Made by a program: the position numbers and the translations under genes
In this document: positions 8,305 through 16,279 of the stretch, in pieces
How positions within the stretch are numbered: position 1 is the first letter of the stretch
How the letters are laid out: every line of letters starts with the position of its first letter
Assembly: GCF_018499875.1 (NCBI RefSeq)
Contig: NZ_JAHBAY010000020.1
Coordinates: 52,149-116,148 of the forward strand
Direction: 5' to 3'
Origin: Kineosporia corallincola
GTDB lineage: Bacteria > Actinomycetota > Actinomycetes > Actinomycetales > Kineosporiaceae
Length of the DNA: 64,000 nucleotides
The notes under the pieces: generated by a model
The model's database searches: none
Told to the model about the DNA's origin: nothing
What the model saw: the letters and a program-made list of their open reading frames with translations, nothing else

Positions 8305-9921
8305 GTGAACGGGGCAGAGAGCGACATCGACTCATGGCAAGAGGCACGGCTCATCCCGACCTCGGGCATCAACGGGGGTGAGGAGCAGGAGCGCCGGGCC
8401 ACCTCCGCCCTGCTGGCCGTCATGGCGTCGGTGAAGGAGTTCGGCCGGGCGCTGACCCAGCCGCTCGGGGCACCGGCGGGCACCGTGCAGACCTTCATCG
8501 AGGTGCCGTTCCCGCACGGCGACCGGAAGGTCTACCCGGACGGGCTGATCCGGGTCCGCCGGGGCCAGCGGGAGTGGACCGCCCTGGTCGAGGTGAAGAC
8601 CGGCACCACCCCGCTCGACCCGGCCCAGTTGGAGACCTACCTCGACGTCGCCCGTGGCCGCGGTTTCGACGCCCTGCTCACCATCAGCAACCAGATCGCC
8701 CCCACGGCCGGGCAGCACCCCACCCCGCTCGACCGCCGTCGCACCCGGTCGGTGGCCCTGCACCACTACTCCTGGAGCCAGGTGCTCACCGAGGCCGTGG
8801 TGCAGCGCGAGCACCGCGGGGTGGCCGACCCCGACCAGGCCTGGATCCTCGGTGAGCTGATCCGCTACCTGGAGCACGACCGGTCGGGGGCGCTGGAGTT
8901 CGACGACATGGGTCGGGACTGGGTGGCCGTGCGGGAGGCGGTGCTCGACGGCACGCTGCGCCCCACCGATCCCGGCACCACCGAGGTCGCCAACCGTTTC
9001 GACGCCCTGCTGCGGTTCGCGGGTCTCAAGCTGGGCCGGCGGCTGGGCACCGACGTGGTGCCCCTGCGCACCCGCAAAGAACAGGCCGACCCGGCGCTGC
9101 GGGCGGCCGGTCTGGTCTCCACCCTGGCCTCGTCCGGCACGCTGACCGGCGTCCTGCGCATCCCGCAGGCCGTCGGCGCGCTCACCGTCACCACCGACCT
9201 GCGGGCCGGCCGGGTGATCTGCCACATCGACGTCGAGGCGCCCCGGGTGGGCCGGCCGGTCACCCGGGTCAACTGGCTGGTGCGGCAGCTCGGCTCGGCC
9301 CCCGACACGCTGCGGGTCGAGGTGTTCACCGCCCACACCCGGGCCTCGGTGTCGGCGGAACTGCTCGGCCGGGTGCGGGCCGAGCCCGACCGCCTGGTGC
9401 TCGACCCGTCCCGCGAGATCCGTGGTTTCCGGCTCGCCCTGGAACTGCCGCTCGGGCCGAAACGCGGCCGGGGCAAGGGCGGTTTCGCCGACAGCGTGCT
9501 GTTCGCGATCGAGACGTTCTACGCCGACGTGATCCAGTCGCTGCGCTCGTGGACCGCCAAGGCGGCCAAACCGCCGCTGCTGCGCCAGGACTCGCACGAC
9601 GAGCCGGTGGCCGAACGGCTGGTGGCGTCGTCGCTGTCCAGCCAGGACGGCCCGGAACCGGCACCCGCCCGCATCCCCGCACCGGCGCGTCCCATCGACC
9701 AGCTCAACCGCGAGGCCGTCACCTGGACCGTCACGCTGCCTGGCCCGCGCGGCCCGTCACGTCGCGAGATCCGCCGCCTGGTCACCGGAATCGAGGGGCA
9801 GGACGAGGAGGGCTGGTACGCCGACCCCGACCGGCAGGGCCAGTTGCGCTGGTGGAACGGCACCGGCTGGAGCGAGTACGTGTACGAGGTGCAGGCGGTG
9901 GGCGGCCCGGGCCTGCTATAG
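8305..9921 (+). CDS. PD-(D/E)XK nuclease-like protein with C-terminal DUF2510 domain
   Basis: A 538-residue protein of unknown role. Residues about 70-125 hold a restriction-endonuclease-like core: Asp in YPDGLIRVR, Glu-x-Lys in ALVEVKTG, and a QLETY segment that fits the QxxxY helix of RecB/Cas4-type members. A long middle region (about 190-430) has no family I recognise. The C-terminus, GWYADPDRQGQLRWWNGTGW, is a DUF2510 module, often found on actinobacterial membrane or envelope proteins. No signal peptide or membrane helix is seen. The GTG at 8305 is chosen because the paralogue at 11957 starts at the same place relative to the shared WxExRLIPT motif. Nuclease activity is inferred only from motif spacing. 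Confidence 0.6.
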   Translation: MNGAESDIDSWQEARLIPTSGINGGEEQERRATSALLAVMASVKEFGRALTQPLGAPAGTVQTFIEVPFPHGDRKVYPDGLIRVRRGQREWTALVEVKTGTTPLDPAQLETYLDVARGRGFDALLTISNQIAPTAGQHPTPLDRRRTRSVALHHYSWSQVLTEAVVQREHRGVADPDQAWILGELIRYLEHDRSGALEFDDMGRDWVAVREAVLDGTLRPTDPGTTEVANRFDALLRFAGLKLGRRLGTDVVPLRTRKEQADPALRAAGLVSTLASSGTLTGVLRIPQAVGALTVTTDLRAGRVICHIDVEAPRVGRPVTRVNWLVRQLGSAPDTLRVEVFTAHTRASVSAELLGRVRAEPDRLVLDPSREIRGFRLALELPLGPKRGRGKGGFADSVLFAIETFYADVIQSLRSWTAKAAKPPLLRQDSHDEPVAERLVASSLSSQDGPEPAPARIPAPARPIDQLNREAVTWTVTLPGPRGPSRREIRRLVTGIEGQDEEGWYADPDRQGQLRWWNGTGWSEYVYEVQAVGGPGLL

Positions 9922-9979
9922 GCTCACGGCCGCAAAACCAGGCTCACGGCCGCAACTCCAGGCGCGCAGCCGTAAAACC
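9920..9979. repeat. Three tandem 20-bp repeats between convergent genes
   Basis: Units AGGCTCACGGCCGCAAAACC (9920-9939), a copy with two changes (9940-9959) and a more diverged copy (9960-9979) lie between the stop of the nuclease-like gene and the stop of the exporter gene. The first unit overlaps the TAG stop. Confidence 0.85.
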
Positions 9980-9987
9980 AGGCCGCA

Positions 9988-10887
9988 TCACTCGGCCTGC
10001 CCCGATCGCGCCCCCGACCGCTCAGCCCCGATCCCGGCCAGCACCACGCAGGCCACGCCGAGCCCGGCCGTCACCCCCGGCACCTGCCCGAGCAGCAGAA
10101 ACCCGATCCCGGTGGCCACGGCCGGCTCCAGGCTCATCAGGGTGCCGAAGGCCGCCGCCGTCAGCCGCCGCAGTGCCAGCAGCTCCAGCACGAACGGCAC
10201 CACGGGCACGAGCACGGCCAGGAACAGCCCGTGCAGCACGTCGTCCCCCCGCAGTTGCACGTCACCGCCGAACAGCGTGGGGAGGGCGACCAGGGTGGCG
10301 ACCAGCCCGGCCACCGGCATCGAGACCCCCAGCCCGGTCAGCCCCGAGGCCTCGTCGCCCACCCGCTGGGTGAGCAGGATGTACAACGCCCAGCACCCGG
10401 CCGCGGCCAGGGCCAGCGCCACCCCGGCCGGATGCACGTCCCCGCTCCACGGCTCGGTCAGCAGCACCACCCCGGCCAGCGCGGGCACCGGCAGCAACCG
10501 GGCCCGGCCCCGGCCACGCAGCACCGCCACCCCGAGCGGCCCGAGAAACTCCAGAGCGCTGGCCGTGCCCAGCGGCAGATAGGCGAGGGAGGCCATGAAC
10601 AGCATCGTCAGTCCCGCCGTGATCACCCCGAGCAGCACCGCGGTCCGGGTGACCGCCTGCCGTCGTGGCCGCACCAGCACGGCGAACAGCAGCCCGGCCC
10701 AACCCAGCCGCAGCCATGCCGTGGTCACCGCGCCGATCTCCTCCAGCAGGGGGACGGCGGTGGCCAGGCCGAGCTGGACGCTGAGCACGGCACCGACCGC
10801 CATCAGGCTGCCGGTGCGCGCCGAGGAGGCGGAAGTGGGTGGGGCCACGGAGGTCACGGTCACGCCGCCATGGGACCGCCGATGCAT
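9988..10887 (-). CDS. EamA/RhtA-type drug/metabolite exporter
   Basis: A 299-residue integral membrane protein with about ten hydrophobic segments arranged as two EamA repeats. Phrases such as [18 protein letters not shown] and [19 protein letters not shown] are typical of RhtA-like threonine/homoserine exporters. It should export a small amino acid or similar metabolite. It is divergent from a LysR-type regulator gene that very likely controls it. Start choice is uncertain: ATG at 10887 is used, but ATGs at 10911 and 10917 or GTG at 10863 are possible; none has a strong ribosome site. Confidence 0.85.
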   Translation of the reverse strand: MHRRSHGGVTVTSVAPPTSASSARTGSLMAVGAVLSVQLGLATAVPLLEEIGAVTTAWLRLGWAGLLFAVLVRPRRQAVTRTAVLLGVITAGLTMLFMASLAYLPLGTASALEFLGPLGVAVLRGRGRARLLPVPALAGVVLLTEPWSGDVHPAGVALALAAAGCWALYILLTQRVGDEASGLTGLGVSMPVAGLVATLVALPTLFGGDVQLRGDDVLHGLFLAVLVPVVPFVLELLALRRLTAAAFGTLMSLEPAVATGIGFLLLGQVPGVTAGLGVACVVLAGIGAERSGARSGQAE

Positions 10888-10919
10888 CGTCCGTGTCCAC
10901 GTGCCGATCATGGACATAC

Positions 10920-10938
10920 TGTTCAGGACCTGCGAACA
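10920..10938. promoter_or_regulatory. LysR-box-like dyad between exporter and LysR genes
   Basis: TGTTC, nine bases, GAACA: a T-N11-A type inverted repeat with 5-bp arms. It lies 8 bases upstream of the regulator's chosen GTG start and 33 bases upstream of the exporter start. It fits the binding-site pattern of LysR-family proteins, which usually sits between a regulator and its divergent target. Confidence 0.55.
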
Positions 10939-10945
10939 ATTGACG

Positions 10946-11821
10946 GTGGAGACCCGGCGCCTGGAACTGCTGCTCGAACTCTCCCGGCTGGGCTCGATGC
11001 GTGAGGTGGCCGAGCGGCTGCGCACCACCACGTCCACCGTCTCGCAGCAGATCGCCGTGCTGGCCCGGGAGGTCGGCACCCCGCTGCTCGAACCGGACGG
11101 CCGGCGGGTGCGGCTGACTCCGGCGGGCCGTCGTCTGGCCGCTCATGCGGCCACCATCCTGGCCGCGGTGGAGGCCGCCCGTGCCGACCTGGACCCGGCG
11201 GCGGAACCCGCGGGCACCCTGCGGGTGGGCGGTTTCGCCACGGCGATCCGGCGGGCGGTGCTACCGGTCGTGGCCCGGCTGGCCGCCGATCATCCCCGGG
11301 TGCACGTGCTGATCCACGAGTACGAGCCGGCCGAGAGCCTGGCCCTGGTCGCCTCGGACCACCTGGACCTCGCGCTGGTCTACGACTACGACCTGGCACC
11401 TCGCACCAAAGACCCGGTTCTGCAATGGGTTCCGCTGTGGACCACGCCCTGGTCGATCGGCGTGCCGCAGTCACTGGCGCACGCGGACTCCACCTTTCTG
11501 GCCGGGCAGCCGTGGATCGTGAACTCCCGCAACACCGCCGACACGGAGGTGGCGCGAACCCTGGCGTCGCTGGCCGGTTTCGAGCCACGCATCACCCACC
11601 AGGCCGACAGCCTGACCCTGGTCGAAGACCTGATCCTGGCCGGGCAGGGCATCGGCCTGCTGCCGGCCGACCGTCCCACGCCGAGGGGAATCACCCTGGT
11701 ACCCCTGCGAAATCCGCAGGTGCACCTGCGCGCCTACGCCGTCACGCGTCCGGGCCGTTCCGAATGGCCGCCCCTGGCGCTCGTTCTCGGCCTGCTGGAT
11801 TCCCCACAAACCACTCATTGA
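10946..11821 (+). CDS. LysR-family transcriptional regulator
   Basis: A 291-residue regulator. The N-terminal winged helix-turn-helix (about 1-60; [38 protein letters not shown]) is followed by a periplasmic-binding-like effector domain ([18 protein letters not shown] through the [11 protein letters not shown] segment). The GTG at 10946 gives the standard length and starts at the canonical first helix. The frame extends further upstream to an ATG at 10910, which would place the dyad inside the gene. It probably autoregulates and controls the divergent EamA exporter; the inducer is unknown. Confidence 0.9.
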   Translation: METRRLELLLELSRLGSMREVAERLRTTTSTVSQQIAVLAREVGTPLLEPDGRRVRLTPAGRRLAAHAATILAAVEAARADLDPAAEPAGTLRVGGFATAIRRAVLPVVARLAADHPRVHVLIHEYEPAESLALVASDHLDLALVYDYDLAPRTKDPVLQWVPLWTTPWSIGVPQSLAHADSTFLAGQPWIVNSRNTADTEVARTLASLAGFEPRITHQADSLTLVEDLILAGQGIGLLPADRPTPRGITLVPLRNPQVHLRAYAVTRPGRSEWPPLALVLGLLDSPQTTH

Positions 11822-11956
11822 GGACGACGAAACACCGAAACCTGTTGCCCCTGTGACTGGAGTGACTCGCTCTCGCCAGTTTCCGCTGGATCGTGCAGAC
11901 TGCCGGTCCTGACCGGTTGACGCCGGGTAGCCTGATCCGTCATGGAGGGGGCCGGA

Positions 11957-12829
11957 ATGAAGAAGAACGGGTGGCGCGAGCCACGGCTGATCCCGACCAC
12001 GGGTATCGGCTCACAGGTGGAGCAGGAGCGCCGGGCAACAGCCGCGCTGCTGGCCACCATGACCGCGGTGGAACGGTTCGGGCGAGCCCTGACCGAACCG
12101 CTCGGTGCACCGGAGGGCACGATCGAGACGTTCGTCGAGGTCCCGTTCTCCACGGGTGACTCGGAATGCCTGCCGCACGGCGTCATCCGGGTGCGTGAAA
12201 CGTCTCAGCCGGAGTCCTCCTGGACCGCCCTGGTCGAGGTGAGCACCGGTCCGCGACCGCTGCGCAGCTCCCGGCTGGAGGCGTATCTCGACCTGGCCAC
12301 CGGGCACGAGATCGACGCCCTGCTGACGATCAGCAACGAGATCCCGCCGGTGGCGGGGCAGCACCCCACACCGGTGGCCAAGGAGAAGCTCGGCCAGGTC
12401 TCCATGCTGCACTTCCCGTGGAGCAAGATCGTGGCGGAAGCGGTGGTGGAGCGGGAGGAGTGCGCCGAGCCCGATCCGGTCGCCGCCCGGGTGCTCGGCG
12501 AGCTCATCCACTACCTGGAGCATCCGCGTTCCGGCGCACTGCTTTTCGAGGTCGCCGAGGATGCGCCCACCACCCGTCTGCCCCGGCTGGAGGTCGCCGC
12601 ACCCGACCCGGTCGCCGAGGTGCCGATCCCGCGTGGGCCCGCCCGCCGGGAGATCCGGCTGGCCCTGCGCGAAGACGCCGAGCCCTCGCCGCCCGACCAG
12701 CCCGGCTGGTACCGCGACGACCAGGACACCACCCGGATGCGCTGGTGGCAGGGATCGGCCTGGACCGATCACTGGTACGACCTGCCGCCGGCACCGGCGG
12801 GAGCCGACGAGAAGCTCAACACGCCCTAG
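11957..12829 (+). CDS. Short paralogue of the nuclease-like/DUF2510 protein, catalytic residues lost
   Basis: A 290-residue protein clearly related to the gene at 8305: shared blocks include the WREPRLIPTTGI start, EQERRATAALLA, FGRALTEPLGAP, DALLTISNEI, AGQHPTP and LGELIHYLEHPRSGAL. The middle domain of the longer protein is absent, but a C-terminal DUF2510-like GWYRDDQD...MRWWQGSAW remains. At the three candidate active-site positions it reads His for Asp (LPHGVIRVR), Ser for Lys (VEVSTG) and Arg for Gln (RLEAY). It therefore looks like a pseudoenzyme. The ATG at 11957 is preferred over 11942 because GGAGGGGG precedes it by about 5 bases. Confidence 0.65.
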   Translation: MKKNGWREPRLIPTTGIGSQVEQERRATAALLATMTAVERFGRALTEPLGAPEGTIETFVEVPFSTGDSECLPHGVIRVRETSQPESSWTALVEVSTGPRPLRSSRLEAYLDLATGHEIDALLTISNEIPPVAGQHPTPVAKEKLGQVSMLHFPWSKIVAEAVVEREECAEPDPVAARVLGELIHYLEHPRSGALLFEVAEDAPTTRLPRLEVAAPDPVAEVPIPRGPARREIRLALREDAEPSPPDQPGWYRDDQDTTRMRWWQGSAWTDHWYDLPPAPAGADEKLNTP

Positions 12830-13461
12830 GGCAACAGGGCGACGTCGAGGCGGTCGCGGAGTTCGGTCAGGGAGATGCCGTGTGTCTCCCGCACCCGCAC
12901 TCCGGCCTCCTCGATGCCGAACACCGCCAGCTCGGTGTACACCCTGCTGACACACCTCCGACCGGTCAGCGGATATCCGCACTCCGGAACCAGTTTCGCG
13001 CGCCCGTCCCGGGTGAAGAGCGACATCATCACAAACACCTGCTTGGCCCCGATGGCCAGGTCCATCGCCCCGCCGACGGCCGGGATCGCGCCCGGCTCCC
13101 CGGTGTGCCAGTTGGCCAGGTCACCGGCCGCGGACACCTGGAACGCCCCGAGCACGCAGACGTCGAGATGCCCGCCACGCATCATCGCGAAGCTGTCGGC
13201 GTGGTGGAAGTAGGCCGCCCCCGGCGCCTCGGTCACCGGGATCTTGCCGGCGTTGATCAGGTCCGGGTCGATCTCGTCACCGACCGCCGCCCGGCCCGTG
13301 CCGAGCATGCCGTTCTCGGTGTGCAGCACCACCCCGCTGCCGGGGGCCAGATGGTCGGCCACGGTGGTGGGCTGCCCGATGCCCAGGTTCACGTACGACC
13401 CGGGCGGGATGTCGCGGGCCACGGTCGCCGCGAGCTCAGCTCTGCTCAGTGGCCCGCTCAT
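12826..13461 (-). CDS. pcaJ: 3-oxoadipate CoA-transferase subunit B
   Basis: A 211-residue beta subunit of a succinyl-CoA:3-ketoacid CoA-transferase. The catalytic Glu is Glu49 in HTENGMLG, and NLGIGQP near residue 25 and GGAMDLAIGAKQV are family blocks. With subunit A it would move CoA from succinyl-CoA to beta-ketoadipate in aromatic ring degradation. The gene order thiolase-A-B with 4-base overlaps and an IclR regulator upstream supports this over an acetoacetate-specific enzyme, though that remains possible. It is the last gene of the operon and overlaps the convergent pseudonuclease gene by 4 bases. Confidence 0.82.
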   Translation of the reverse strand: MSGPLSRAELAATVARDIPPGSYVNLGIGQPTTVADHLAPGSGVVLHTENGMLGTGRAAVGDEIDPDLINAGKIPVTEAPGAAYFHHADSFAMMRGGHLDVCVLGAFQVSAAGDLANWHTGEPGAIPAVGGAMDLAIGAKQVFVMMSLFTRDGRAKLVPECGYPLTGRRCVSRVYTELAVFGIEEAGVRVRETHGISLTELRDRLDVALLP

Positions 13462-14120
13462 CGCACCTCCACCATCCGGTTCACGAAAATACCTGGGGTG
13501 ACCACTACTTCGGGGTCGATCGCACCGGTCTCGACGATCTCGGCGACCTGCACCACGGTGGTGGTGGCCGCGGTGGCCATCACCGGGCCGAAGTTGCGGG
13601 CGGTCTTGCGGTACACGAGATTGCCCGCCCGGTCGGCCCGATGGGCCTTGATCAGCGCCACGTCACCCCGGATCGGATACTCCAGCACGTAGTCCCGGCC
13701 GTCGATGGTGCGCTGCTCGCGCCCCTGGGTCAGCAGGGTGCCGACGCCGGTCGGGCTGAAGAAGGCGCCGATGCCGGCCCCTGCCGCGCGCATCCGCTCG
13801 GCCAGGTTGCCCTGCGGCACCACCTCCAGCTCGACCCGCCCGGCCCGGTACAGCTCGTCGAACACGTAGGAGTCGCTCTGCCGCGGGAACGAGCAGATCA
13901 TCCGCCGCACCCGCCCGGCCGCCAGCAGCGCGGCCAGCCCGGCGTCGCCGTTGCCCGCATTGTTGCTGACCACGGTCAGATCGCCGGCCCCGCCCCGGCG
14001 CAGCGCGTCGATCAGCTCGAACGGCTGCCCGGCGGAGCCGAAACCGCCGATCAGCACGGTGGATCCGTCGGCGATCCCGGCCACCGCCTCGTCGGCGGTG
14101 GCGCACTCGACGGCGGTCAT
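13458..14120 (-). CDS. pcaI: 3-oxoadipate CoA-transferase subunit A
   Basis: A 220-residue alpha subunit. The glycine-rich GGFGSAGQPFELIDAL (about 24-40) and the NAGNGDAGLAALL segment are characteristic of CoA-transferase family I alpha subunits; PRQSDSYVFDELY and EVVPQGNLAERMR follow as expected. It overlaps the thiolase stop by 4 bases (ATGA) and the B-subunit start by 4 bases, so the three proteins are likely made in step. Substrate assignment to beta-ketoadipate is from context. Confidence 0.82.
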   Translation of the reverse strand: MTAVECATADEAVAGIADGSTVLIGGFGSAGQPFELIDALRRGGAGDLTVVSNNAGNGDAGLAALLAAGRVRRMICSFPRQSDSYVFDELYRAGRVELEVVPQGNLAERMRAAGAGIGAFFSPTGVGTLLTQGREQRTIDGRDYVLEYPIRGDVALIKAHRADRAGNLVYRKTARNFGPVMATAATTTVVQVAEIVETGAIDPEVVVTPGIFVNRMVEVR

Positions 14121-15289
14121 GCGTTCTCCAGCACGACGGCCAGGGCCTGCCCGACGCCGATGCAGACGGCGGCCACACCCCAGCGTTCGTCGCGTTCGCG
14201 CAGCACGGCGGCGAGGGTGCCGACCAGCCGACCGCCGGAGGCCCCCAGCGGATGCCCGAGCGCGATCGCCCCGCCCCGCACGTTCACCCGGCCCGGATCC
14301 ACGTCCCAGGCGTCCACACAGGCCAGTGCCTGCACGGCGAACGCCTCGTTGAGCTCGACCGCCCCCACGTCGTCCCAGCCGATCCCGGCGCGCTCCAGGG
14401 CCTTCGCGGCCGCGGCCACCGGCGCCCAGCCGAACGCCTGCGGCTCGCAGGCGTGGGCCGCGCGCCCGGCGACCCGGGCCAGCGGGGTCAGCCCGAGCAG
14501 GTCCGCGGCAGCCTCCGACCCGAGCAGCACGCCCGAGGCACCGTCGCTCAGCGGTGACGCGTTGGCTGCGGTGATCGTGCCGTCCGGCCGGAACACCGGT
14601 TTCAGCCCTGCCAGTTCCGCGGCGGTCGACGTGGCCCGCACGCCCTCGTCGCGGGTCAGCCCGGCCACCGGCGTCACCAGGTCGTCGTAGAAACCGTCGT
14701 CCCAGGCCTGCTGCGCCAGCCGGTGCGAGCGCAGCGCGAACTCGTCCTGCCGCTCCCGGCTGATCGGGAACCGGTCCCGCAGTTGCTCGTTCGCCTCGCC
14801 CAGCGACACCGTCCACTCGGCCGGCATTCGCCGGTTGACCAGCCGCCAGCCCAGCGTGGTGGACACCAGCGAGGCGTCACCGGCCGGAAAAGCCCTGTCC
14901 GGCTTGGGAACCACCCACGGCGCCCGGGTCATCGACTCCACACCGCCGGCGATCACCACCTCGGCGTCGCCCGTCTCGATCGCCCGGGACGCGGTGATCA
15001 CGGCGTCGAGACCCGAGCCGCAGAGCCGGTTCACGGTGCTGGCGGGCACCGAGACCGGCAGCCCGGCGAGCAGACCGGCCATCCGCGCCACGTTGCGGTT
15101 GTCCTCACCCGCCCCGTTCGCGTTGCCCAGCACGATCTCGTCGATGCGTGCGGGGTCGAGGGCGGGCGCTGATGCGGCGAGCTCACCCACCACGTGCGCG
15201 GCCAGGTCGTCGGGCCGGACTCCGGCCAGCGCCCCACCGAATCGCCCGAACGGCGTGCGCAGGGCCCGGTACACATAGGCGGCGGGCAT
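14117..15289 (-). CDS. pcaF: Thiolase, probable beta-ketoadipyl-CoA thiolase
   Basis: A 390-residue thiolase that would split beta-ketoadipyl-CoA into succinyl-CoA and acetyl-CoA. The acyl-enzyme Cys90 lies in VNRLCGSGLDAV, GGVESMTRAPW follows, the His is in GGAIALGHPLGASG, and the second Cys is in VCIGVGQALA. The ATG at 15289 has a GGAGG ribosome site 6 bases away; the frame continues upstream without a better start. It is the first gene of the thiolase-CoA-transferase operon, directly behind the GTTC/GAAC operator cluster. A generic acetyl-CoA acyltransferase is the alternative. Confidence 0.85.
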   Translation of the reverse strand: MPAAYVYRALRTPFGRFGGALAGVRPDDLAAHVVGELAASAPALDPARIDEIVLGNANGAGEDNRNVARMAGLLAGLPVSVPASTVNRLCGSGLDAVITASRAIETGDAEVVIAGGVESMTRAPWVVPKPDRAFPAGDASLVSTTLGWRLVNRRMPAEWTVSLGEANEQLRDRFPISRERQDEFALRSHRLAQQAWDDGFYDDLVTPVAGLTRDEGVRATSTAAELAGLKPVFRPDGTITAANASPLSDGASGVLLGSEAAADLLGLTPLARVAGRAAHACEPQAFGWAPVAAAAKALERAGIGWDDVGAVELNEAFAVQALACVDAWDVDPGRVNVRGGAIALGHPLGASGGRLVGTLAAVLRERDERWGVAAVCIGVGQALAVVLENA

Positions 15290-15305
15290 CCATGACCTCC
15301 GAAGT

Positions 15306-15339
15306 GTTCGCCAGGCGAACGCATGTGCGTTCTGAGAAC
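15306..15339. promoter_or_regulatory. Double dyad operator upstream of the pca operon
   Basis: GTTCGCCAGGCGAAC (15306-15320, perfect 7-bp arms around one base) is followed after eight bases by GTTCTGAGAAC (15329-15339, 5-bp arms). The inner arms GAACGCA/TGCGTTC also pair across the gap. The cluster begins 16 bases upstream of the thiolase start. GTTC/GAAC half-sites recall, from memory, the binding sites of IclR-family protocatechuate regulators such as PcaU. Confidence 0.6.
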
Positions 15340-15412
15340 AGCCTAGGCATGCGAGGAACCACAACGGAAGACGCCCGAGAAGAGAAAGCGAGCCCAGCGC
15401 AAGCCGCCCGGG

Positions 15413-15468
15413 TCAGCGGTCCCGAGTCAGCGGTCCCGAGTCAGCGGTCCCGGATCAGCGGTCCCGGA
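15413..15468. repeat. Four tandem 14-bp repeats over the regulator's stop codon
   Basis: TCAGCGGTCCCGAG (two copies) and TCAGCGGTCCCGGA (two copies) run head to tail. The fourth unit begins with the TCA that is the IclR gene's TGA stop on the minus strand, so the last four codons of that gene are part of the repeat and each unit repeats a TGA. Confidence 0.9.
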
Positions 15469-16234
15469 TCAGCGCCAGATCGCGGCCGATCTCCTCGGCG
15501 CAGGCCAGCAGCGGGCTGAGCAGGTCCGAGCGGATCTCCTCCACGCTGCGGCGCGTGGTGGTGGAGACGTTCACGGCGGCGACCACCCGTCCCGCGCGGT
15601 CGAGCACCGGCGCCGCGACCGAGCGCAGGCCCGGTTCCAGCTCCTCGTCGACCAGGCACCACCCCTGGTCCCGGACCAGGTCGAGCTCGGCCCGGAGCTT
15701 TTCGCCGTCCACAATGGTGTGGGCGGTGAACCCCGTCAGACGCACCCGCGTGAGGTATTCGGCCAGCCAGGGCCCGGGTTGCCCGGCGAGCAGCACCCGG
15801 CCCATCGACGTGGCGTGGGCGGGGAAGCGGGTGCCGATGCCGATCGCGACAGTCATGATCCGGCGCCGCTGCACCCGGGCGACGTAGACGATGTCGTCGC
15901 CGTCCAGCTCGGACAGCGAACTGGACTCGTCGCAGGTGGCGGTCAGGTCGTCGAGGTGCGGACGGGCCAGCGCGGGCAGCGCCGACGACGCCAGGTAGGC
16001 GCCGCCGAGCTCCAGAACCCGTGGCGTCAGCGAGAACCGGGCCGTGCGCTGCCGCACGTAGCCCAGGTCTTCGAGGGTGTGCAGGATGCGCCGGGCGGTG
16101 GCCCGTGAGGTGCCCGAGCGGCGGGCGACGTCGGAGAGCGTGAGGTCGGCGTGCTCGGCGTCGAAGCAGCGGATCACCGCCAGGCCCCGGGTCAGCGACT
16201 GGAGGCTGTCCGCGCGTGCTCCAGGCTCGGTCAT
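15455..16234 (-). CDS. pcaR: IclR-family regulator, probable pca operon regulator
   Basis: A 259-residue IclR-type regulator. The N-terminal helix-turn-helix (LTLSDVARRSGTSRATARRILHTLEDLGYV, about 30-60) is followed by the effector domain with SMGRVLLAG and GWCLVDEELEPGLRSVAAPV, both strong IclR/PcaR signatures. It lies upstream of, and in the same direction as, the thiolase/CoA-transferase genes, separated by 165 bases that hold the operator cluster. It would sense protocatechuate or beta-ketoadipate by family analogy. The ATG at 16234 is the natural start. The 3' end lies in a 14-bp tandem repeat. Confidence 0.87.
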   Translation of the reverse strand: MTEPGARADSLQSLTRGLAVIRCFDAEHADLTLSDVARRSGTSRATARRILHTLEDLGYVRQRTARFSLTPRVLELGGAYLASSALPALARPHLDDLTATCDESSSLSELDGDDIVYVARVQRRRIMTVAIGIGTRFPAHATSMGRVLLAGQPGPWLAEYLTRVRLTGFTAHTIVDGEKLRAELDLVRDQGWCLVDEELEPGLRSVAAPVLDRAGRVVAAVNVSTTTRRSVEEIRSDLLSPLLACAEEIGRDLALIRDR

Positions 16235-16279
16235 GACCACCGAGCCTAGAGCCCCTGACCACCCACGTACGCTGCGGGT

